Shown here piece after piece: positions 51,649 through 64,000 of a DNA stretch of 64,000 nucleotides. Position 1 is the stretch's first letter. Every line of letters begins with the position of its first letter. Under the pieces are notes generated by a model that saw nothing but the letters and a program-made list of their open reading frames with translations, did not search any database and was not told where the DNA came from. Made by a program: the position numbers and the translations under genes. Source of the stretch: Mesostigma viride (lineage: Eukaryota > Streptophyta > Mesostigmatophyceae > Mesostigmatales > Mesostigmataceae); NCBI GenBank assembly GCA_009746045.1, contig RPFO01000086.1, forward strand, positions 592,732-656,731, given 5' to 3'.

Positions 51649-52720
51649 GTCGATTCGCAAAGTAGCTAGTTAGACGCAAAGTGATTTTGACCACTACGGT
51701 ACCTAAAAAAGGCCCCGACATAGAGGGGGGAAGATCATCATGGCTAGACAATGGCTAGAGCGTGGCATCTCAGCATGCAGAGAGCAGCTCTCTGCGTGGG
51801 CTGCCACAGCATAACTAAATAAAGCTAGGCATCATTAGCTGGAGTGTGGCACATCATAGGCACACTTGTACATGGCTAAATAATGCTCTTGAATCAGCTG
51901 GTATAGTGCCTGTAGGAGGCGTACATGTACAAGGCCACGGTCTATCTATTAATTCTACACTACTACTGCTGTATTCCCCTAATAAGCTGGGGCGTCTGGA
52001 GTCGCTGGGGCCGTGGGGGTCGCGTGCGCCAGGGCTTGTGGCCGACGTAGATGGTCGCCCCCTTCCAGTACACCGGCTGCCCCGCCTTGGTCCGGTCTGC
52101 CGGAGCTGCATGGAGGTAGGTCGGCCATATAGCTCCCGTCGCCTTGTTGCTGCGCCAGGGTCAAGTCGTCGTCGAGGGTGAAGGCACTGAGTCTTCTCGA
52201 GCCGCGCTTGCGGCGTCTGAGAAAAGAAATCTTGTCCGCCGGTTTCTTAAAGGTGAGAAGGAGCGGGGGCGCCCCTGCATGCCTTGCCGGCGCGGGGAAG
52301 GCGATGGGCGACCAGCTCGATCCGATCACCAGTAATGAGGCCCATGCGACCAAGGATTTCTCTCTCAAACGCACGGGCAAGCTTCTCGGAATTCTCACCT
52401 TCCTCCATGTCGAAGTTCTTGGCGATGACGTTGAGGCTGCGCTTGGCGAGCTCGGCCTCCTCACGGAGGTCAAGCGACAGTCTGCCGCTGGCGGGAGCTG
52501 GGCTGCGACGGCGGAGGTGGTGGAAGTGGCATATCCGCCCAGGTCTGGGGGGGGGGAGCATCGCCAGCCAGGCCAGCGGGGGCTGGAGCTTGGCAGCAAT
52601 GTCCTTCACCGCCTGGGCGGTGATGCCTGCGAACCGGTAGGATTGTGTGTCCCCATCCATCCATCCATCGGGGTTAATGCTCCGTGACTCGCCCCAACGG
52701 GAGCACGAGTCTTTTTATTA

Positions 52721-53065
52721 ATGCCACGGCGTACTAAGCTAATCTCATTGGTTAAATAATATACACAAATTAAGTTAAAAACGTACAAAAAGCTAGACAA
52801 ATAACGTCTGCATCCTGCCCGTACAATATAGTACTAGATGGTTATATAATCCTCATCTGAGCTGTCCTCTACTGTAATTAATTGCAGACGAGGCGGTAGT
52901 GTAGCGGCGCTATCCTCAGCTAAGGGCAATCACCTCCACCTGAGGACTTCTACCCTGGTTATAGCACTGATACGGGCCTGATGGGGAGACAACAGGAACA
53001 AACCCTTTCAGGAAAGATGCTTATCGCATCGATGGCAGCCCATTTCTCCTTGTCAATCATGCGGG
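52721..53065 (-). mobile_element. Element D remnant, copy 1
   Basis: A diverged minus-strand counterpart of 58,964-59,278: both hold the text for DKEKWAAI and, further on, VEDSSDEDY just before a stop, and both end at AGATTAGCATAGTAC/GTACTAAGCTAATCT. The protein family is unknown to me. The acidic Ser-Asp-Glu-Asp C-terminus may be the end of a transposase. Confidence 0.45.
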
Positions 53066-53430
53066 CATGCACAGAGTAAGATCCCTGTGGGGAAGAAGTG
53101 TGTTTCCAAACATGGGAAGCTAGAATGCGAGGCGAGACCGCTAGGGCTTTGCACTACACGTTCCCTAGCTGACATGCCTTAGGATTAGTATATAATCTCT
53201 CTAACTAGATGGAAAGGAACCGGTAGGATTGTTTGCCTCCATGCACCTCCATGCTCCATCCATCCATCCATATATCCATCGATCGGGGTCGGCCGGGTTA
53301 ATACTCGATCCGCTGTCTCCGCACGACTCCCCAACGGGAGCACTATGTAGTTTAATTCATTCATTAACGAATATGGAGAGGCGCATGCGCTGGTTGTCTC
53401 CTTATTAATATAGAGAGCGCATGGGTGTAC
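53066..53430. other. Spacer with a repeated CCATCCATCCAT segment
   Basis: Contains a second version (about 53,218-53,348) of a segment also at about 52,636-52,712, which starts CCGGTAGGATTGT and holds CCATCCATCCAT and CCCCAACGGGAGCAC. No gene is visible. Positions 53,421-53,430 (ATGGGTGTAC) are the candidate left target duplication of the element that follows. Confidence 0.5.
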
Positions 53431-55048
53431 AAGGCTTTTAAAGCTAAAGCTATATTATTATGGCCACGAGCCACGAGCCACGAGGTAGCCATGGCTGACG
53501 GCGGAGCTCATAACTTTCACGTTTGGGCACCGAATTCGGCTATGAATATCACAAATTATTGCTTCGTCTTTCTAAGACGCACGCGCTGATATAATTTTCC
53601 GAAGCTACTTAGTACGCAATATATGACGAGCAAACCGGCTCATCTAGCTACGCAACGCAGCCTGGCGGCTGCGCTAAGCCCTGAAAATACGTCTGCAGCT
53701 CCGGCTGCAGCTTCGCCCTCAGGTCCGGAAGGCAGCGGTGACACTAGTCGCGCGGCGCACTGGTGGTTGCCCAGCCCCCCGCGGGCTTGCCTCGCCATCT
53801 GCATCGCCTGAGCCCAAGCGCAAACGCCCTGCCGAGCCGCACTGGGACGAAATCACCTTTGACATCAACGCATATGGCTACTGAAATCGAAGCCCAGGAG
53901 CCTTCATGGAAGACGTGTTTTTCGGCACGCACGCCTCGCTTGTAGCCCAGGCTGTGCTCGCACCTCATCTCCCACTCCACAACCGCGGCCCGGCTGGCCA
54001 AGTGGCCAGCCTTTCAACACCGCCGAACTGATCTCCCGAAAGTTCTCCGCATAAATCGCCCCCGGCTCCAGCGCTTCGCCCTCTGCTCCCTCCTCGGGTG
54101 CTCCGACGCCGAGATCTGCGCCCCCCCTCCCACCGTCGCGATAGAATCCATCGTCCGCACCCTCCTTAGCTTTCGAGCAGCACGTGACCCCCCTTCTTGC
54201 TGCAGATGTGGCAGCAATGGGCGGCACGTTGGCTGCTGAGCTCCCTCTGCTACTTGAATCCACCACCGTCACCTCCACCTCCACCCTCCTCCGAGTCGCC
54301 TCCACCTAGCTCCACTGCCACCGCCACCTCCACCGCCGCCCTCTTGAGGCCCATGCAGCTCCTCGACATCGACCAGCGCCTCAAGGACACCGCCATCGCC
54401 ATCGAGTGCATGCAAAACACCGCAGGCATCACCGCCCATGCAGGCGGTGAAGGACATTGCCGCCAATTAAGCCAGCCCCCGCTGGCCCAGGCGGCGACGC
54501 CCCTCCCACCCAGACCTGGCCGGACCTGCTCAAGCACCACACCACCTCCACCACCTCCACCATCGCGGCACAGCTCATCAAGCAACAAGCCCTCGACCTC
54601 CGCGAGGAGGCCGACCGCACCCAGCGCAGCCACAATGTCATCGTCAAGCACTTCGACCAGCCGGCAGATGAGACCTCAACGACTCTGCTCACGCAACATT
54701 CTTGCCCCCATGCAACTCAGTGCGGATGTCGGCTGCCCGCCTTCCCCGCCGGCGTTTGGGGTAAGGCTGGCCCGGCCCCCGTGCTCCTCACCTTTAAGTA
54801 CATGGCGGATACGCTGTCGTTCCTTGAATGGGCGCCGCAAGAAGCTCTCAATTAAGGACTCGCTACACGCTGGACGGCATGGCCCAGCAACAACGGACGA
54901 CGCGAGCTATGGCCGACCTACCTCCAGCTCCGGCAGAGCGCAGGGGGGAAACCGGTATACTGGAGGGGGGACGTCGATCATCCACGTCAACCACAAGCCC
55001 TGGCAGGCACCCCCTGCCACCCCTGAGCAACCCCAGTCTAGGGAATAT

Positions 55049-56096
55049 TAAATTAAATTAAATTATTACATGCCTCCGTTGCATGGGAGATCATGTACTG
55101 TGCAGCACATATTTCTTGCTGGATGCATGGGTGGGGGTCGGTGGACGAAGCCGCGTAAGCAAACTAACCAAACTCTACGGCTATCTAGTCTAGAAAAATC
55201 CTAACTACACTACTCAGCAAAACGCCCCTTCATCTTGGGGGGAGGTGGCTTGCCCGGCCCACAGCAGGGGCTGGCGTGTGGGCCTGGACAATCTTCTGCA
55301 CCTCTTCTTGTTCTGCATGGCAGTCCAAAGAAGGGAGAGGGAGTGGATAAAAAAAAATTTAAAATTAAATTATAACATGCCTGCGTTGGGAGATCATGTA
55401 GCTAGCACATATTCCTTGCTGGATGGGTGGAGGTGGAAGAAGCCGCGTAATCGAACTAACCTAATTCTAAGCTATATCTAGTCGAGAAAATCCTAACTAC
55501 ACTACTCAGCAAAACGCCCCTTCCTCTTGGGGGCCGGGGGGTGGCTTGCCCACAGGGGCTGGCGTGTGAGCCTGGACAATCTTCTGCATGGCAGTCCAAA
55601 GAAGGGAGAGGGAGGGGATGCAGTGCCTCAAACTGAGCTGGGACCACTAGGTCGGCCAGCAACATCTGGATGTAGTTCTTGGCAGGTTTACCTAGCTTCC
55701 TGGGAATGTCCGGCCTTGGGGCCAGGCCAGGTCAAGATATGCCGCCCTAGTTGGCCAAGCCGCTGGGGGCCGGCCAGACCAAGGGCGGTGTCGACCTGGC
55801 TGGTGCAAGTAAGATGTCCTACAAATGCTATCCTACGCAGCCTGCCTAATCTCATCCGAAATACGAGGCATACCCTGATACAAAGACTCGATGTAGCTCG
55901 GGAGTGGATGCGGTGTTCAAACTGAGCTGGGACCACGAGGTCGGCCAGCAACTGATCTGGGTGTAGTCCATGGCAGGTTTGCCTAGCTTCCTAGGAATGT
56001 CCTTGGGGCCAGGCCAGGTCAAGATATGCCGCGCCCTGGTTGGCCAAGCCGCTGGGGGCCGGCCAGACCAAGGGCGGTGTCGACCTGGCTGGTGCG
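55049..56096 (-). mobile_element. LINE 3'-end copy inserted in ORF1 retroelement
   Basis: 5'-truncated copy of the same LINE as at 49,137-51,099, lying between 9-bp duplications AGGGAATAT (55,040-55,048 and 56,097-56,105). It keeps the 3' tail (TAAATTAAAT as read on the plus strand), the 3' UTR and the extreme C-terminal coding part. It is itself interrupted by a second truncated copy at 55,349-55,899. Confidence 0.85.
55349..55899 (-). mobile_element. Second LINE 3'-end copy nested in the first
   Basis: A 551-bp 5'-truncated copy flanked by a 10-bp duplication GGGAGTGGAT (55,339-55,348 and 55,900-55,909). It contains an A+T tail (AAAAATTTAAAATTAAAT as read on the plus strand), the 3' UTR and the coding end including RRIAFVGHL. 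It inserted into a copy of its own family in the same orientation. Confidence 0.87.
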
Positions 56097-56122
56097 AGGG
56101 AATATAGCAGTAGTGTAGATTA

Positions 56123-58136
56123 GTAATTAATTAATTAATTAATTATCAACATCACTCCGTTGGGAGTCAATGTAGCACATATCCCTGAGAAGGGGCATAT
56201 GGCTTTAAATACATCCTAGGCTACTTCATGCAAGGGTGCATGGGAATGTAAGCTACCCCTGCTCTAGGTGCACCAGGGCACCTCAGTGCACCACCATGCT
56301 GTCTCAGGTTCAACCCGCCTAAGGGGGGGATCCTGGCACGGGGGAGGAAGATCATCATGGCTATACAAGGGCTAGGGCATGGCTTCTCGACAGAGAGCAT
56401 CTCTCTGCATAGGCATAGCATGGCTAAATTCTTAATGCAACATCCATGGGGGTCCCATTATAGACAAAGCATGGCTAAATGTTGAAGTCATCATCCATGG
56501 GGGCCATTATGGGCGCACATGCGCGTGCATGGGCCACATGCTAGGCTAAGCATTACTAATCTACACTACTGGTATATATATTCCTAGTCTGAGGTGGCAG
56601 GAGGGGGCTGCCAGGGCTTGTGGTCAACGTACGTGGATGACCGCCCCCCTCCAGTATACCGGCTTCCCCCGTGCGCTCTGCCGGAGCTGGAGGTAGGTCG
56701 GCCATAGCTCGCGTCGCCGCTGTTGCTGGGCCAGGGTCAAGTCGTCGTCCATGCAGCGTGAAGCGAGTCTCCGAGAGCTTCTTGCGGCATTTAAGGAACG
56801 ACAGCTTGTCCGCCACTGTACTTAAAGGTGAGGAGCACGGGTGCCGGGCCAACCTTCCCCCGCGCGCGGGGGAGGCGGACAGCCGACATGTCCAGCTCAC
56901 CAGTGAGTAGCATGGGGGCAAAAATGTCGCGCTTAAATGCCTCAAGAAGGCTCGTGGAGGTCTCACCTGCCGGCTGGTCGAAGTGCTTGACGATGACATT
57001 GTGGCTGCGCCGGGCGATGTCGGCTTCCTCGCTAAGGTCGAGGGCTTGTTGCTAGAGTTGTGCCGAGATGGTGGAGGTGGTGGAGGTGGTGTGCTGCTTA
57101 TAAGCAAGTCCGCCCAGGTGGAGGGAGCATCGCCGGCCGGGCCAGCAGGCGCCGGCTGGGCGGCGATGTCCTTCACCGCCTGGGCGGTGAGGCCGGCGGT
57201 GTCATGCAAGCTCTCAAGGGCGTTGGCGGTGCATGGCTTGAAGGCGTTGGTCGAGGTCGAGGAGCTGGGCTTTGATGTCGGCAGTGGAGGCGGAAATGGC
57301 AGTGGAGGTGGAGGCGGCGGCGGCACCTGGAAATGTGAGGAAGTTCAGCAGTCAGCGTGCCACCGATTGCTGAAATGTCGGCAGCAAGGGGGGTCACGTG
57401 CTGCTGAAAGGCTTCCGTCAGGATGGTACGCGGAAGTGTGGGGGCGGAGATGGATGGAGCCCAGATCTCGCCGTCAGAGCGCAGGAGAAGGGAGTTGAGA
57501 ATGGTATGCTGGAGTTGGGGGCGGGCGCACCCGAGCAGAGTGTCGGTGTTATACCAAGATTTGCCGTCCGGGTGGATGAGGCGATTGATGTCGTGGAGAT
57601 GGAGGCACAGGTCGTAAAGCGAGGCGAAGTCCCGGCCCCCAGAAGAGGCAATGCAGAGCAGTTGCCGGGGACATGTTGGTCCAATCGTGATCATCGACCT
57701 TGAAAGGTTCAAGCCGAAAGCGCGGTTCTTTGGGGCGTGAAAACCCTCCTGTGTCGGCTGGGCGGCTGCGTTTATGGTCAGGCGATGGCGATGGCGAGGC
57801 ATTGAGCCCGGGAGATTGCTGGGCGACCACCAGTGCACGACTAGTGTCACCGCTGCCTGCCGGACCTGATGGCGAAGCTGCAGCCGGAGCTACAGACGTA
57901 TTTTCAGTGCCGAGCGCAGCCGCCAGGCTGAGTTGCGTCAAGGGGCGTTTGCTCGCCATATATTGCGTAATAGCGTTGGAAAATTTTATCAGCATGTGCG
58001 TCTTAGAAAGACGAAGCGATAGCGATATTCACGACTAAATTCGGTGCTCAAACGTGAAAGTTATGAGCTCCGACAGCCATGGCTACCTCGTGGCTCGTGG
58101 CTTTTGCGATGTCGAAGCTTTATTACACCCACGTGC
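56123..58136 (-). mobile_element. ORF1-only retroelement, copy 3 (most complete, 2.0 kb)
   Basis: A 2,014-bp minus-strand copy bounded by an 8-bp duplication GTAGATTA (56,115-56,122 and 58,137-58,144), so both ends are known. In sense order: a ~170-bp leader, an ORF1-like reading beginning MASKRPLTQLSLAAALGTEN, then a stretch with DLCLHLHDINRLIHPDGKSW, then a proline-rich linker, NTAGLTAQAVKDIAA-like text, SHNVIVKHFDQPAGET-like text, APVLLTFKYSGGQAVVP-like text and TLDDDLTLAQQQ-like text. A ~400-bp 3' region and an AATT repeat tail follow. No reverse transcriptase or endonuclease fits within 2 kb. Frames shift along it, so it does not encode one intact protein as read. Confidence 0.78.
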
Positions 58137-58578
58137 GTAGATTATTAAGGCTTAGCTTACCACGTGGCCCAAGCGCATGTGCGCCCATAATGGCCCCCCA
58201 ATGGATGATGCCTTCCGAATATAGCCACGCGGCCTGCCTATAATGGGACTCCCCATGCATGGATGTTGCATTAAGAATTCAGCCAAGCTGTGCCTATGCA
58301 GAGAGTCACTCTCTGCTGAGAAGCCACGCCCTAGCTTTTGTATAGCCATGATTATCTTCCACCCCATGACGGGCCCCTTTGTGCTCTTAGAGATCATGGT
58401 GGTGCAGGTGCCCTTGGTGCACCTAAAGCAAGTGTCGTTTACATCCCCACCCTTGCAGGAAGTAGCCCAGAATGTATTAAAAGCCATATGCCCCTTCTCA
58501 GGGATATGTGCTACACATGTACTCCCAACGGAGTTATGTTCCTAATTAATTAATTAATTAACTAACTAATGGGTGTAC

Positions 58579-58817
58579 AAGAAGAGGTGGAAGACGATTG
58601 TCCAGGCTCACACGCCAGCCCCTGTGGGCAAGCCCCCTCCCCCCAAGAGGAAGGGGCGCTTTGCTGAGTAGCGTAGCTAGGGTTTTCTATATTAGATTAG
58701 CTTAGAGTTAGATTAGCTAGGTTTCGCGGCTTCGCCCACCTCCATCCATCCAGCAAGGAATATGTGCTACATGATCTCCCAACGGAGTCATGCTATAATT
58801 TAATTTCATTTAATTTT
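58579..58817 (+). mobile_element. LINE 3'-end copy, plus strand
   Basis: A 239-bp 5'-truncated copy flanked by a 12-bp duplication TAATGGGTGTAC (58,567-58,578 and 58,818-58,829). It encodes only the C-terminus (AHTPAPVGKPPPPKRKGRF, then AE and stop), then the 3' UTR, CTCCCAACGGAGTCATG and a TTTAAT-type tail. It inserted at the very end of ORF1 retroelement copy 2. Confidence 0.9.
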
Positions 58818-58963
58818 TAATGGGTGTACTTTTCCAGTAAACTTGTCTTGATATTGTGCATGAGTATCTAGGTATGACCACAGTATACACATGGTGCATG
58901 CATGCATGCATGCATGCATGTACATGTTTCACAATTAACATGCACTTGATTACTCATTAGTTA

Positions 58964-59278
58964 GTGAAATGGGAGAAAGACAAGGAGAAATGGGCTGCCA
59001 TCTGCGATAAGCACCTTCCCGAGGGGTATGCTCCTGTTTTCTCCCCACGGGCCCCGCGGCCCGTTGCTAGCCAGGGTAGAAGTCCGCAGGTGGAGGTTAT
59101 TGGTCCTGAGGATAGCCGCTACACTACCGCCTCGTCTGCCATTACAGTAGAGGACAGCTCGGATGAGGATTACATCCCCATCTAGTGCTTAACGGTTGGG
59201 GGATGATGCAGACGATATTTGTTTAAACTTTTGTGTAATTATTTTTCTAATGAGATTAGCATAGTACTCCGTGGCATG
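58964..59278 (+). mobile_element. Element D, copy 2: coding end with acidic tail
   Basis: An open frame from about 58,964 to the stop at 59,183-59,185 reads EKDKEKWAAICDKHLPEGY, then FSPRAPRPVASQGRSPQVEV and VEDSSDEDYIPI. It has no in-frame ATG, so it is a terminal exon or a 5'-truncated fragment. A diverged inverted copy at 52,721-53,065 shows that it is repetitive. I do not recognise the family. Confidence 0.5.
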
Positions 59279-59456
59279 CCTTTGCGCATGACACTCAAGT
59301 ACTTACTTACTTACTTACTTACTCATTAGTTGATTACCGAATTGGGTCACATGCGTGAAGGAACCTAGGGCTCAGCTAGGTCACTCAGGTAATTGCATTT
59401 TGCAGAGCCATTGAGCCTAGCCCAAGCACTGCTTCAACACTACGAATGCAGAGTCC

Positions 59457-64000
<4,544 letters not shown>

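Larger units (their letters stand above)
48821..51699. mobile_element. TA-flanked transposon with terminal inverted repeats
   Basis: The ends match: CCGTAGTGGTCAAAATCACT at the left and the complement of AGTGATTTTGACCACTACGG at the right, with ~33 bp of perfect pairing and then a 4-base indel. TA dinucleotides flank both ends (48,819-48,820 and 51,700-51,701), as in the Tc1/mariner group. The target element continues across the joint when the insertion is removed. Without the nested LINE it is about 0.9 kb, including a 249-bp internal duplication. No transposase frame is visible, so it is a non-autonomous element. Confidence 0.85.
48660..52640 (-). mobile_element. ORF1-only retroelement, copy 1 (holds two nested elements)
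   Basis: Minus-strand copy of a ~2-kb element also present at 53,431-58,568 and 56,123-58,136. Its 3' part lies at 48,660-48,818 and 51,702-51,980, split by a terminal-inverted-repeat transposon. Its ORF1-like region lies at about 51,980-52,640 and includes SLNVIAKNFDMEEGE, LARAFEREILGRMGL, PPLLLTFKKPADKISFL and FTLDDDLTLAQQQ. That arrangement (a fusion-suppressing N-V-I strand, LLLTFK, then LDDDLT-AQQ) is the pattern of RRM-like ORF1 proteins of LINEs. The copy is 5'-truncated relative to the others, and several frame changes show it is not intact. Confidence 0.7.
53431..58568 (+). mobile_element. ORF1-only retroelement, copy 2 (holds three nested copies)
   Basis: Plus-strand copy whose parts are 53,431-55,048, 56,097-56,122 and 58,137-58,568, separated by a LINE insertion and by another copy of the same element. 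The ORF1-like text includes SLAAALSPENTSAAPAAA near the start, a proline-rich middle, then RTQRSHNVIVKHFD, APVLLTFKYMADTLSFL and RYTLDG. The 3' region (58,145-58,545) ends GGGATATGTGCTACACATG, then CTCCCAACGGAG, and a TAAT repeat tail. A 10-bp candidate duplication ATGGGTGTAC flanks it (53,421-53,430 and 58,569-58,578). The frame has several interruptions. Confidence 0.75.

Overview
The window is nuclear DNA of a eukaryote, most likely a photosynthetic alga. The genes are cut into short exons by GT-AG introns, and four of the five encode plant-like organelle proteins or a housekeeping enzyme: a plant-type SirB sirohydrochlorin ferrochelatase with a C-terminal cysteine cluster, a plant-type double-GTPase Der/EngA, and two probable mitochondrial ribosome proteins (an mL45/Tim44-domain protein and a small mL40-like protein). 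The fifth is a bacterial/plant-type adenylosuccinate lyase. I cannot name the species.

Layout. 1-2.0 kb: no intact gene, with a decayed reverse-transcriptase fossil at about 0.42-0.95 kb. 2.0-4.7 kb (-): SirB, 5 exons. 5.5-25.2 kb (+): mL45-like gene, 9 exons. Its second intron is 13.5 kb long and almost entirely filled by a 13-kb minisatellite of interleaved 33-bp and 50-bp units (7.11-20.08 kb). 25.2-28.3 kb: intergenic, with a CAGT/CAGC array. 28.3-29.1 kb (-): mL40-like gene, 2 exons. 29.8-43.4 kb (+): Der, 15 exons coding 725 residues, its introns loaded with tandem repeats. One of these, a GGGT array, starts exactly at a 5' splice site; another repeats an exon end together with its splice donor. 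59.5-64 kb (-): the last seven exons of purB, whose 5' end lies outside the window.

43.5-59.3 kb is a transposon graveyard whose history can be read from target-site duplications (TSDs). It holds: (i) a 1.56-kb hAT-like element with an 8-bp TSD, sitting in one of two head-to-tail copies of another element whose empty site is preserved 3 kb away; (ii) three copies of a roughly 2-kb retroelement that carries only an ORF1-like protein; (iii) a LINE with a YADD reverse transcriptase and several 5'-truncated copies; (iv) a TA-flanked element with terminal inverted repeats. These are nested up to three deep. The ORF1-only element and the LINE share their last ~45 bp, which suggests that the first is mobilised by the second. 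Several of these elements end in simple repeats (GAATT, TAAT) rather than poly(A).

The host genes form two divergent pairs (SirB/mL45-like and mL40-like/Der), in which the paired organelle genes could share an upstream region. All exon models come from reading the sequence and matching remembered family motifs. Splice phases agree at every junction, but no database search or transcript data were available.
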